Assembly: GCA_016281605.1 (NCBI GenBank)
Contig: JAEEJA010000057.1
Location: forward strand, 1-64,000
DNA length: 64,000 nucleotides
DNA from: Lachnospiraceae bacterium
Lineage (GTDB): Bacteria > Bacillota > Clostridia > Lachnospirales > Lachnospiraceae
Reading direction: 5' to 3'
The notes under the pieces are model-generated. The model was not told the origin of the DNA and did not search any database. It saw only the letters and a program-made list of their open reading frames with translations. Numbering within the stretch: position 1 is the first letter of the stretch; every line of letters starts with the position of its first letter. The position numbers and the translations under genes are program-made. Below are positions 54,062 to 63,287 of this stretch, in pieces.

Positions 54062-56071
54062 ATGAAAACAAAGAAATTTAGTAGTGTTTTATCGATTGTA
54101 TTGGCACTTACGCTTGTTATAGGTCTTATAAATCCTGTAAGCACAAGTGCAGAAGAAGCAAAGAAGTTAATCGTCTGGGTAGCAGTTGACTCCCTTGGCG
54201 AAAAGAATGAAACCGATAACGAAGTGGTTTTGGATAAGACCGCAGTCCTTGTAAATGATGGGGATACAGCTGAAGATGCTATAAAATCAGCTCTTGAAAA
54301 CAATAAAATCGAACTTGATGCTTCAAGTTCTGATTACGGAACATTTATAAACGGAATCGGAGGCGTGGCAACTCCTTCAGACTACTCTAAGTATTGGAAT
54401 TTCTGTGTTAATAATACAGTAGCTGAAGTCGGTATAAGTGGTTATACATTGAGTAACGGAGATGAGATTTCTCTTCTTTTCGAGGGTTACCCTACTGAGT
54501 ATACTGAAGCTGAATGCTTTACAAACAAAGAAAAGTCCATAGATGTAGATAAAGAAAAGGAAGTTGTTAATCAGGCAACTAAAGCTAATGGAATCATAGA
54601 AGATGCGACATATCAAAAGTATTATGCAGATTTTACACCGGGTATAACAGATGATTTAAAGCCTGTTGTTGATCTCATACGTGCAGGTTATGACAATCCT
54701 GATTTTTATAATAAAGTATTTAAGAAGGTTGACAAAGCTCTTAAGGAGATAGCTCACTACGGAGCAACCAAGTATAGTATAGTTGGTTATAGCGGAGAAA
54801 CAGAGGATGCAGTACTTACATTGTCATCGCTTAGAATTTCAGATCTTGCAAAGCTTGTTATGTTTATAACAGCATGCGGAAGAGATGCAGCGGATATTAA
54901 CGGACTAAACCTCATTCCTTATCTTACAGATAAAGCTAAGTACGAAAAAGAGGTTAATGGTGAGCAGTATTACAGTGCATATTCAGTAGCAGGCATGATA
55001 TTACTTGCGCTTGATTGCGCTAATTATCAGATTCCTGATGACGAATATGATATAGAAAAATTCCCTAAAGGGTTTGTAACTAAAAAGAAGCTTGTAGAAG
55101 ATCTTGTTGCTGATATGGATAAGCAGATTGATATAGCAGTACAGTGGTCAAGTCCTGACGGAGCAGCTATGACAGTTACTCCACTTGCTCCTTACCTTAG
55201 TAAAGAGAAGTATGATGAACTTGGCATGGATATAAGCTATGAAGAGTTGTTAGATAAAGTAGAGTTTATATTTGATTATCTTGCAAAAGCACAGAGTAAC
55301 AAAAACGGTGGATATGCAGGCTTTGGAACAGACAGTAATCCATGGACTCTTGCTCAGTGTATGACAGCATTTGCGGTTTGCGGTATAGACGGCCTTGGAA
55401 TTGAATCTTCTGAGAGAGGACTTATAAAGAACGGTCATACCTTCCTTGAAAATGCAGCTTCATTCGTAGACTTCAAGATAGAAAGCGAGCCACTTGTAAA
55501 CGAAGATTTAATGTCTTTTGATCCTACACAGCTTGTTATGGGTATAAGTGCATCACTTAGAGCATATTACGGAGAATCAAGCTTCTACGATATGCTCAAT
55601 GCTGAAAATATCGTAGAGGATTACGACGGAGTCCTTGATGATCCAAATCCAAGCGAAGGAAATCCTGATGATACCGGAAAGACTACTCCTACAGTACCTA
55701 CTCAGGGGGCAGTAGCTAAGCCGGTTACAGTAGCTACAACACCTGCTGTTACAACAGCAGTTAAAGCAACAGGCCTTGGCAATACAAAGACTTTAAAGCT
55801 TTCAAGCACATCTTTCTCACTTAAAGCAGGAAAGAGTAAGAAGGTTACATACAAGGTAACTAAGGTAGATTCCTCTAAGGATGCAGATAAGGTATCCGTA
55901 AAGGTAGCTAAAAAGTTCAAAAAATACGTAAAGGTAACCCACAAGGCTAAGAAGAAGACTATAACAATCAAGCTTAAGAAGAATGCTAAAAAGCTTTCAA
56001 AGGGAACAGTTATTAAGATTACTGTAACATCCGGTGCAGTAAGTAAAAAAATAAAAGTAAAAGTAAAATAG
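54062..56071 (+). CDS. surface protein: DUF4430 domain, alpha-helical toroid, lysine-rich tail
   Basis: A signal peptide ends near STSA-EE (residues 27-31). Residues about 40-145 fit DUF4430 (DGDTAEDAIKSAL, YWNFCVNNTVAEVGISGYTLSNGDEISL), the beta domain shared with transcobalamin and intrinsic factor. Residues about 170-525 are helical with repeats like AKAQSNKNGGYAGFGTDSNPWTLAQCMTA, typical of terpene-cyclase/prenyltransferase-like alpha toroids. A Thr/Pro linker and a Lys-rich Ig-like end (ending IKVKVK) follow. The two domains are those of eukaryotic cobalamin carriers in reversed order; cobalamin binding is inference. 669 aa. glyS follows after 30 bases. Confidence 0.82.
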   Translation: MKTKKFSSVLSIVLALTLVIGLINPVSTSAEEAKKLIVWVAVDSLGEKNETDNEVVLDKTAVLVNDGDTAEDAIKSALENNKIELDASSSDYGTFINGIGGVATPSDYSKYWNFCVNNTVAEVGISGYTLSNGDEISLLFEGYPTEYTEAECFTNKEKSIDVDKEKEVVNQATKANGIIEDATYQKYYADFTPGITDDLKPVVDLIRAGYDNPDFYNKVFKKVDKALKEIAHYGATKYSIVGYSGETEDAVLTLSSLRISDLAKLVMFITACGRDAADINGLNLIPYLTDKAKYEKEVNGEQYYSAYSVAGMILLALDCANYQIPDDEYDIEKFPKGFVTKKKLVEDLVADMDKQIDIAVQWSSPDGAAMTVTPLAPYLSKEKYDELGMDISYEELLDKVEFIFDYLAKAQSNKNGGYAGFGTDSNPWTLAQCMTAFAVCGIDGLGIESSERGLIKNGHTFLENAASFVDFKIESEPLVNEDLMSFDPTQLVMGISASLRAYYGESSFYDMLNAENIVEDYDGVLDDPNPSEGNPDDTGKTTPTVPTQGAVAKPVTVATTPAVTTAVKATGLGNTKTLKLSSTSFSLKAGKSKKVTYKVTKVDSSKDADKVSVKVAKKFKKYVKVTHKAKKKTITIKLKKNAKKLSKGTVIKITVTSGAVSKKIKVKVK

Positions 56072-56101
56072 CAATTTGCTAAACATGGAGGAAAAACAAA
56101 C

Positions 56102-57490
56102 ATGGAAAAGACACTTGACAAAATCGTAGCACTTTCCAAAGCAAGAGGATTTATCTATCCCGGTTCGGAAATCTACGGAGGGCTCGCCAACACTTGGGAT
56201 TACGGTAATCTTGGTGTGGAACTTAAGAACAATGTAAAAGCAGCATGGTGGCAGAAGTTTATACGTGAAAATCCTTACAATGTAGGTATCGATTGCGCCA
56301 TCCTCATGAACCCACAGACATGGGTTGCTTCAGGACATCTTGGAAGCTTCTCAGATCCCCTTATGGATTGTAAGGAGTGTCATGAGAGATTTCGTGCTGA
56401 TAATGTTATCGAGGATTATGCAAAGGAAAATGACATAACTCTTGAGAGTTCCATAGATGGCTGGTCTAACGAAGAGATGAAGGCGTTTATAGATGAGCAT
56501 CAGGTGGCTTGTCCTTCATGTGGCAAAGTAAATTGGACAGATATAAGGCAGTTCAATCTTATGTTTAAGACCTTCCAGGGAGTTACAGAGGATGCTAAAA
56601 ATACTGTTTACTTAAGACCTGAGACAGCACAGGGTATATTTGTAAACTTTAAAAATGTACAGCGTACTTCAAGAAAGAAAATCCCATTTGGTATAGGTCA
56701 GATAGGAAAATCCTTCAGAAATGAAATTACACCGGGTAATTTCACTTTCCGTACCAGAGAGTTTGAGCAGATGGAGCTTGAGTTCTTCTGTGAACCTGAT
56801 ACAGATCTGGAGTGGTTTGATTATTGGAAAAACTTCTGTATAGATTTCTTAAAGAGTCTAGGCATGAAGGAAGAAGAGATGAGAGTTCGCGATCATGATA
56901 AAGAAGAATTATCTTTTTACAGCAAGGCTACATCTGATATAGAGTATCTCTTCCCATTTGGTTGGGGCGAGCTCTGGGGTATAGCAGACCGTACAGATTA
57001 CGATTTAGGACGTCATCAGGAAGTATCAAAGGAAGACCTCACATACTTTGATGATCAGAAGAATGAACGTTATATACCTTATGTTATCGAGCCTTCACTG
57101 GGTGCTGACAGAGTTACTCTTGCATTCCTTTGCGGGGCTTATGATGAGGAGACTCTTGAAGATGGTTCTGTAAGAAACGTACTTCATTTTCATCCGGTTC
57201 TTGCACCTGTAAAGATTGGTGTACTTCCGCTTTCAAAGAAATTATCAGAACCTGCAACAAAGATTTATGAAATGCTTTCAAAGCAGTATAACTGCGAGTA
57301 TGATGACAGAGGCGCTATAGGAAAGCGTTACCGCAGACAGGATGAGATTGGTACACCTTATTGTATAACTTATGATTTCGACTCTGAAGAGGACAACTCA
57401 GTTACGATTCGTGACAGAGATACCATGGAACAAGTAAGAGTTAAGATAGATGAACTTCAAAGTTACTTTGCTGACAAGTTTACATTTTAG
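56102..57490 (+). CDS. glyS: glycyl-tRNA synthetase (dimeric class II type)
   Basis: The 462-aa protein is the single-chain bacterial/archaeal/eukaryote-like GlyRS (not the two-subunit GlyQ/GlyS form). It opens [20 protein letters not shown], includes the zinc ligands CKECH and CPSCG, class II motif 2 [19 protein letters not shown] and motif 3 [10 protein letters not shown], plus a C-terminal anticodon-binding domain. GGAGG precedes ATG 56102. It is sandwiched between two surface-protein genes with gaps of 30 and 20 bases. Confidence 0.95.
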   Translation: MEKTLDKIVALSKARGFIYPGSEIYGGLANTWDYGNLGVELKNNVKAAWWQKFIRENPYNVGIDCAILMNPQTWVASGHLGSFSDPLMDCKECHERFRADNVIEDYAKENDITLESSIDGWSNEEMKAFIDEHQVACPSCGKVNWTDIRQFNLMFKTFQGVTEDAKNTVYLRPETAQGIFVNFKNVQRTSRKKIPFGIGQIGKSFRNEITPGNFTFRTREFEQMELEFFCEPDTDLEWFDYWKNFCIDFLKSLGMKEEEMRVRDHDKEELSFYSKATSDIEYLFPFGWGELWGIADRTDYDLGRHQEVSKEDLTYFDDQKNERYIPYVIEPSLGADRVTLAFLCGAYDEETLEDGSVRNVLHFHPVLAPVKIGVLPLSKKLSEPATKIYEMLSKQYNCEYDDRGAIGKRYRRQDEIGTPYCITYDFDSEEDNSVTIRDRDTMEQVRVKIDELQSYFADKFTF

Positions 57491-57510
57491 GAAAATGGGA
57501 GGAAAATATT

Positions 57511-58557
57511 ATGAACAATTTAAGAAAAACATTGGCTAAGGTGCTCGCAATAGCACTTTTGATTGCAGGTATCTATACACCTGCAGAGGTTAGCTCTGCA
57601 GCAGAAGTTAGAGTGGTACCTTTCCAGACAGCAGCTGTTACAGTCAGATCACTTAATAAGATAAAGTCATATACCAACAAGGTTGCAGCTACCGCTGTAA
57701 CAAGTAGGGATGCTGTATCTGTTAAGATTATAACAAATTCAGTAAATGTAGTAACACAGGCCTCTGTTAAGGCAAGTGATGCAAATGTAGATGTTACTTA
57801 TGACGTTGCAGCAAAGGTTACTTCCAAGGCAGCTATCTCACTTTATGTTATAAAGACTACCACAGAGACAGCAGTTACAACAAAGCAGGCAGTAGATGAT
57901 GACGGAGATAAGTATGTTAAGGAAGTAGAAAAGAAGACTGCTTACGTATCTACAGTTGCAGCTATTAATCTTACTGTTGAAGCAGCAGATAAGACTAAGA
58001 GCCTTAAAGTAGATAAAGCATATAAGACTGTTATTATCCCGGCAGGTGGAAAGCTTGCAGTTCCTTATCAGGTTGTAGCAGCAGCAGGTGCGACTACCTA
58101 TAAGCCTGTTAAATCAATTATCAAAAACTCTAAGGTGATTAAGAAGGCGATAGTTAATCCGCTTACAAATAAAGTTAGGATTAAGGTACCTAAGGCTGCT
58201 GTAAAGGGTACAAACACTTTAGTAACTCTTAAGTCAGGAAACAAGACAGCTAAGATTAAGGTATTCGTTCAGAACAAGGTTAAAAAATTTGGTCCTAAAG
58301 CACTTTATGTATCAGGTAAGAAGGGAAGCGTTGTAAATGTTGAGTATATCGTAAAGAAGGCTCAGAACAATTCTAAACCCGTAGCCACACCAACCAAGGT
58401 GAAGTATACAAAAAAAGGCTTACTTAAATTCCAAAAAGCAGCAAGTAAGAAGGGTAAGATAACTCTTAGTCTTAAAGCTAAAAAGAAGGGACAGACAAAG
58501 GTTACACTTGTTGCCAATGGAAAAAAAGCATCTCAGGTTATCGTGAATGTGAAATAA
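57511..58557 (+). CDS. secreted lysine-rich repeat surface protein
   Basis: A 348-aa protein with a signal peptide cut near VSSA-AE. Residues about 35-160 are a Val/Thr/Ala-rich stretch with few other residue types. Then Ig-like beta segments rich in Lys follow ([28 protein letters not shown]-like, [20 protein letters not shown]), ending VIVNVK. It resembles the tails of the proteins at 151 and 54062. GGGAGG precedes ATG 57511. It lies between glyS and proS with gaps of 20 and 22 bases, so it is probably in the same mRNA. Function unknown. Confidence 0.8.
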   Translation: MNNLRKTLAKVLAIALLIAGIYTPAEVSSAAEVRVVPFQTAAVTVRSLNKIKSYTNKVAATAVTSRDAVSVKIITNSVNVVTQASVKASDANVDVTYDVAAKVTSKAAISLYVIKTTTETAVTTKQAVDDDGDKYVKEVEKKTAYVSTVAAINLTVEAADKTKSLKVDKAYKTVIIPAGGKLAVPYQVVAAAGATTYKPVKSIIKNSKVIKKAIVNPLTNKVRIKVPKAAVKGTNTLVTLKSGNKTAKIKVFVQNKVKKFGPKALYVSGKKGSVVNVEYIVKKAQNNSKPVATPTKVKYTKKGLLKFQKAASKKGKITLSLKAKKKGQTKVTLVANGKKASQVIVNVK

Positions 58558-58579
58558 TAAAACTCAATTGGAGGGAAGT

Positions 58580-60013
58580 ATGGCAAAGGAAAAGAAATTG
58601 GTAGAGGAAATCACCTCTATGGAAGAGGATTTTGCCCAATGGTACACTGATGTAGTCAAAAAGGCAGAACTTATAGCATATTCAAGTATTAGAGGATGTA
58701 TGATATATCGTCCCTTAGGTTATGCTATATGGGAAAATATCCAGAAGGAGCTTGACAGAAGATTTAAGGAAACAGGCGTTGAAAATGTATATATGCCTAT
58801 GTTTATACCGGAAGGGCTTCTTAATAAGGAAAAGGATCACGTAGAAGGCTTTGCGCCCGAAGTAGCATGGGTTACAGAAGGAGGCTTAAATAAGCTTACT
58901 GAGCGCATGTGTGTAAGACCTACATCTGAAACACTTTTCTGTGATTTATATAAGGATATAGTAGAGTCTCACAGAGATCTTCCAAAGCTCTACAATCAGT
59001 GGTGCTCTGTAGTAAGATGGGAAAAGACAACCAGACCTTTCCTTCGCTCTATGGAGTTTTTATGGCAGGAAGGACATACAGCTCACGCCACTGCAGAAGA
59101 AGCAGAGGAAAGAACCATACAGATGTTAAATCTCTATGCAGCTTTTTGTGAGGAAATACTTGCCATCCCTATGATAAAGGGTAAAAAGACTGATAAAGAG
59201 AAGTTTGCAGGAGCTGAATCGACATATACCATAGAGGCTCTTATGCACGATGGAAAAGCACTCCAGTCCGGTACCAGCCACAACTTCGGTAACGGTTTTG
59301 CCCAGGCCTTCGGCATACAGTATACAAGCAAGGAAAATAAACTTGAGTACGTACATCAGACATCCTGGGGCATGTCAACACGTATCATAGGAGCCATCAT
59401 AATGGTTCATGGTGATAATTCCGGACTTGTGCTTCCGCCTCGTATAGCACCTACACAGGTAGTTATAGTACCTATCAGACAAAACAGCGAGGGCGTGCTT
59501 GATAAAGCGAATGAAATCAAGGAAAAACTCGGAGCATTCAGTGTAAAGGTAGATGACACCGATAAGAGTCCGGGTTGGAAATTTGCAGAGCATGAGATGA
59601 AGGGAGTTCCGATTCGTATTGAAATAGGTCCAAAAGACATCGAAAACGGAACCTTCGTTGCGGTGCGCCGCGATAACAGAGAGAAGACAACCATACGATT
59701 CGAGGATGCAGATGCTGAGATTGCAAAGCTTCTTGAAACCATGCAGTCAGACATGCTTGAGAGAGCAAAAGCTCACAGAGACAGTAGTACTTATACCGCA
59801 AAGAACTATGATGAATTTAAGGATATCATCGCCAATAAGCCCGGTTTTGTTAAGGCTATGTGGTGTGGAGAAGAAGCCTGTGAGTTAAAGATAAAAGAAG
59901 ATACAACCGCAACTTCAAGATGTATGCCGTTTGAGCAGGAAGAGATCAGTGACACCTGCGTATGCTGCGGAAAGAAAGCTAAAACCATGGTTTATTGGGG
60001 TAAGGCATATTAA
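58580..60013 (+). CDS. proS: prolyl-tRNA synthetase (short form)
   Basis: ATG 58580 is chosen over TTG 58568 because GGAGGG lies between them. The 477-aa class II synthetase is the eukaryote/archaea-like form without the INS editing domain: [40 protein letters not shown] (motif 2), [32 protein letters not shown] (motif 3), and a C-terminal zinc-type end with CGEEACE and CVCCGKKA. It follows the lysine-rich surface gene by 22 bases. Confidence 0.95.
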   Translation: MAKEKKLVEEITSMEEDFAQWYTDVVKKAELIAYSSIRGCMIYRPLGYAIWENIQKELDRRFKETGVENVYMPMFIPEGLLNKEKDHVEGFAPEVAWVTEGGLNKLTERMCVRPTSETLFCDLYKDIVESHRDLPKLYNQWCSVVRWEKTTRPFLRSMEFLWQEGHTAHATAEEAEERTIQMLNLYAAFCEEILAIPMIKGKKTDKEKFAGAESTYTIEALMHDGKALQSGTSHNFGNGFAQAFGIQYTSKENKLEYVHQTSWGMSTRIIGAIIMVHGDNSGLVLPPRIAPTQVVIVPIRQNSEGVLDKANEIKEKLGAFSVKVDDTDKSPGWKFAEHEMKGVPIRIEIGPKDIENGTFVAVRRDNREKTTIRFEDADAEIAKLLETMQSDMLERAKAHRDSSTYTAKNYDEFKDIIANKPGFVKAMWCGEEACELKIKEDTTATSRCMPFEQEEISDTCVCCGKKAKTMVYWGKAY

Positions 60014-60028
60014 AGAAAGAGGTTATTT

Positions 60029-61981
60029 ATGAAGTTATCTGATTTATTTGCAGATTATATTATAAAGGATGAGGAAGAGTTTAATGCCGCTTCCAAAGCA
60101 TATAAGCTGTCACCTAAGCAGGTTCCTTATACGGTGAGTACCGACATGAAGAAAAATGCTTCACCTACCGTAAAAACCTATCGAAAAGAAAAGATGATAG
60201 AGAGTATATTGGATTCTAAAAAGTATAAGCTTAAAAAGCCGCTTGTACTGGTGAATCCATATAAGATGTCACCTCTGTCTGCCCTTGTTGTATTTAATAC
60301 TCAGGAGAATGTATCGGTAAGGTATACAGTAAAGGGGATGCTTGGCGCTGCTGATTATGTAAGGATCAGTCAGGTACTTACCACCAGACATCGTGTCCCG
60401 ATTATAGGACTGTATGAGGATGCCAGTAATGAAGTTATAATTGAGATTGTTGATGCGGCAGGTAATACAACAGACTCTAAAACTATTAATATTAAAACCA
60501 CCAGGCTTCCGGAAACCTTAAAAAGCAGTATAAAACCTGAAAACCCACTCGACTTCAGAGATGATACACTCTTACTGATTACAGGCGGATTTTTGGGAAG
60601 CTCTTATGCCTTTGACAACAAGGGTAATATCAGATATATAGCTTCTAAGATGCCATATCCATATGGTTATCACCTAATAAAGAACGGTCACTTCCTGTAT
60701 TGTGAACAGGATCAGAGACGATATAATTACGGTAACGCTCATACCAATATCATGTATGAGATGGATTACTTAGGACGTGCATATAAGACATATCATAACG
60801 ATATAGGCTTCCATCATTGGGCTATAGAAGAAGAGGGGAAGGGCGATTTCCTTCAGTCCTCCAGTTCATTTCCCGAAGACATGCACTTAGAAAATCAGAT
60901 TATAGAGGTCAGTCGTGCAACAGGAGAGGTTACCAGAAAGATAAACATGAACGATTATTTCGACGGAACCTACGATACCAGACACGACTGGGCACATATC
61001 AATTCATTTGATTATATATACGATGAGGATGCAGTTATAGCATCTCTTAGAAATGTTCATACCATAGTAAAAATCAGTCTTAAGACCAATAAGATTGAGT
61101 GGATTCTTACAAATCCTGAGTTTTACAAGGGTACTGAGCAGGAGAGTATGGTTCTTAAGCCGGAGGGACACCATGATTGGTTCTTCCAGCAGCATGCAGT
61201 TAAAATCCTTGAGAGAGATGTAGAGAATAAAACAATAGACATCATACTTTTTGATAATCATACCGGAAACAGAAGACCTGTAGACTGGTTTGATGGTAAG
61301 AAAGAGTCCAATGTAATGGTTTTCAGAATCGATGAAAAGTTAAAAACCGTTAAGCAGCTTAAGAGATTTCCTACTGAGCTCAGTATAACCAGATCCAATG
61401 CGATAATTACTGAAAACAGTAAGGATAATGATGGTCGTAAGAGAGTTTACGCCATGTGTGCAAATCTTGAGACTCACATAAAAGATGCAAGAGCAGCTAT
61501 ATACGAGTATGATTATGAAACAGGAGAGCAGCTTAACAAGATTATTTGTAAAAATGACTTCTTCTGTACGTATCTTATTGATATTGATATCGATACCATG
61601 ATGAGTCCGATAACAGAAGATGAGCCTTTGGTACTTGGAAAGCTTACTCCGCTAAAGAAGGTAACCAAGCTTCCTAAAAAGTATGCTGAGGCAGAACTTC
61701 AGAAGGATATAGAGAATCTTAAGTTTAGAGTTATAGATGATATGCTTCAGATATTCTGCAAGGATCACACTTTGAAGAAGGTTTACATCTACAACGAAGA
61801 AAATGTCTATGAGATGAATCTTACGGACACAAAGCAGGATAGCAAGCTTTTTAGAAAGATGAACTTCTATGTTACCGTACCTTTAGACACACTTGCTGAA
61901 GGTAAGTACGACATAGCTATAAAGCATAGGAAGGTATGCTACAGGATTCCTTACTATGTTAAGAAAAGCAAGAGACAGTAG
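60029..61981 (+). CDS. arylsulfotransferase (ASST)-like protein without signal peptide
   Basis: The 650-aa protein has an N-terminal Ig-like part (SPLSALVVFNTQENVSVRYTV) and an ASST-like propeller: YGYHLIKNGHFLYC, GFHHWAIEEEGKGDFL, DTRHDWAHINSFDY and FFQQHAVKIL provide the His/Asn/Arg pattern of bacterial aryl-sulfate sulfotransferases. Those enzymes are exported; this one begins MKLSDLFADYIIKDEEE with no signal sequence, so it may be cytoplasmic or only a structural relative. AGAGG precedes ATG 60029. It ends the glyS/proS gene train. Confidence 0.78.
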   Translation: MKLSDLFADYIIKDEEEFNAASKAYKLSPKQVPYTVSTDMKKNASPTVKTYRKEKMIESILDSKKYKLKKPLVLVNPYKMSPLSALVVFNTQENVSVRYTVKGMLGAADYVRISQVLTTRHRVPIIGLYEDASNEVIIEIVDAAGNTTDSKTINIKTTRLPETLKSSIKPENPLDFRDDTLLLITGGFLGSSYAFDNKGNIRYIASKMPYPYGYHLIKNGHFLYCEQDQRRYNYGNAHTNIMYEMDYLGRAYKTYHNDIGFHHWAIEEEGKGDFLQSSSSFPEDMHLENQIIEVSRATGEVTRKINMNDYFDGTYDTRHDWAHINSFDYIYDEDAVIASLRNVHTIVKISLKTNKIEWILTNPEFYKGTEQESMVLKPEGHHDWFFQQHAVKILERDVENKTIDIILFDNHTGNRRPVDWFDGKKESNVMVFRIDEKLKTVKQLKRFPTELSITRSNAIITENSKDNDGRKRVYAMCANLETHIKDARAAIYEYDYETGEQLNKIICKNDFFCTYLIDIDIDTMMSPITEDEPLVLGKLTPLKKVTKLPKKYAEAELQKDIENLKFRVIDDMLQIFCKDHTLKKVYIYNEENVYEMNLTDTKQDSKLFRKMNFYVTVPLDTLAEGKYDIAIKHRKVCYRIPYYVKKSKRQ

Positions 61982-61995
61982 TAAAGTAAGTGATT

Positions 61996-62054
61996 TTTAA
62001 CTCAGTCGGAGAAATTCCCCACCTCTAAGCTTAGGTGTAGGTGGGGGTATTGAC
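61996..62054 (+). mobile_element. solo 3' end of a tnpB-like (IS200/IS605) gene with right-end hairpin
   Basis: 61996-62031 matches 28466-28501 at 35 of 36 bases, reading FNSVGEIPHL and stop in frame. The stop lies within a hairpin CCCCACC (62017-62023) with GGTGGGG (62040-62046) and an inner CTAA/TTAG, followed by TATTGAC, close to the TTGAC-type target used by some IS605 elements. This is the usual look of a tnpB terminus with right-end/omega-RNA hairpin. No transposase body is present. Confidence 0.55.
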
Positions 62055-62091
62055 ACATTTACATTAAAAGAAACAGAAAAGAGAGAGTATT

Positions 62092-63174
62092 ATGGCAACC
62101 ATAGTTCTAACGGGTGGTGGGACCGCAGGTCATGTAACACCCAATATTGCACTTCTTCCGGAACTTAGGAAGGCAGGCTACGATATCTATTATATAGGCT
62201 CAAAGGACGGAATAGAGAGAAAACTAATGCTTGATCAGGGAGTACCTTACGCAGGCGTTTCTACGGGAAAGCTTAGAAGGTACTTCGATCTTCAGAATTT
62301 TACTGATCCTTTTAAGGTTCTTACCGGTATCAAGCAATCTACATCCGTATTGAACAAGATAAAGCCTGATGTGGTATTTTCAAAGGGCGGATTTGTATCC
62401 GTACCTGTTGTGAGAGCAGCCTACAGTCTCGGTATACCTTGTATAATTCACGAATCGGATATGACACCGGGACTTGCCAATAAGCTATGTATACCTTGTG
62501 CAAGACACGTATGCGTAAACTTCCCTGAGACAGTTCCGTATATAAAGGATTCTAAGGGAGTTGTAACCGGATCGCCTATAAGACAGGAGCTTTTCGAAGG
62601 AAGTAAGGAAGCAGGAGTGAAGTTCTGTGGCTTTAAGGAAGAAAAGCCGGTTCTTATGGTTATGGGTGGCAGCCAGGGTGCTGTAGCCATAAATGAAGGT
62701 ATACGAAGCATACTTAGTATACTTACTGATAAGTTTAACGTTATTCATCTCTGCGGAAAGGGTAACTTAAGTCGCGAGCACTCAAGGGTTGAGGGATATG
62801 CGCAATTTGAGTATATAGGAAAAGAGCTTCCGGATCTTTTTGCAGCAGCTGATATAGTTGTTTCAAGAGCAGGAGCAAATTCCATATGTGAACTTCTTGC
62901 ACTTAAAAAACCGGCTCTTCTTATACCACTTTCAAGAAAGAGTAGCAGAGGAGATCAGATTTTAAATGCAGAATCATTTAAAAAGCAGGGCTTTGCTCAT
63001 GTGCTTGAAGAGGAAAATATAACGGATGAAGTACTCTTTGCAAGCATTAAAAATCTGTATAATGAAAAAGACAAGCTTATAGAGAAGATGGAAAGAAGCA
63101 ATCAGTCAGATGCCATAGAAAAGATTATGAGCCTGATTAATGTAGCTGCCCGTATTCATCAGAAAAACAAATAA
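62092..63174 (+). CDS. murG: UDP-N-acetylglucosamine transferase MurG
   Basis: MurG adds GlcNAc to lipid I to make lipid II on the inner membrane face. The 360-aa GT-B protein has the glycine loop TGGGTAGHVTPNIALLPEL, FSKGGFVSVPVV, the second glycine loop MVMGGSQGAVAINEG and the donor-binding SRAGANSICELLALKKPALLIPL. Only a weak GAGAGAG precedes ATG 62092. It follows the tnpB remnant by about 40 bases, not the usual division and wall cluster. A strong terminator follows. Confidence 0.95.
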   Translation: MATIVLTGGGTAGHVTPNIALLPELRKAGYDIYYIGSKDGIERKLMLDQGVPYAGVSTGKLRRYFDLQNFTDPFKVLTGIKQSTSVLNKIKPDVVFSKGGFVSVPVVRAAYSLGIPCIIHESDMTPGLANKLCIPCARHVCVNFPETVPYIKDSKGVVTGSPIRQELFEGSKEAGVKFCGFKEEKPVLMVMGGSQGAVAINEGIRSILSILTDKFNVIHLCGKGNLSREHSRVEGYAQFEYIGKELPDLFAAADIVVSRAGANSICELLALKKPALLIPLSRKSSRGDQILNAESFKKQGFAHVLEEENITDEVLFASIKNLYNEKDKLIEKMERSNQSDAIEKIMSLINVAARIHQKNK

Positions 63175-63196
63175 AAAATAACAAAACCAATAAAAT

Positions 63197-63247
63197 AAAC
63201 TGACCTATGGATTTCAAAAACAAAAGAAATCATAGGTCAGTTTTTAC
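63197..63247. terminator. bidirectional terminator after murG
   Basis: AAACTGACCTATG (63197-63209) pairs with CATAGGTCAGTTT (63231-63243), extended by ATTTC/GAAAT, with a T-run on the plus strand and an A-run on the other. It serves both murG and the convergent AAA+ gene. Confidence 0.88.
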
Positions 63248-63287
63248 TTTTTATAGTAAAGCGTATAAACTCCTATTGAAGTAAATT

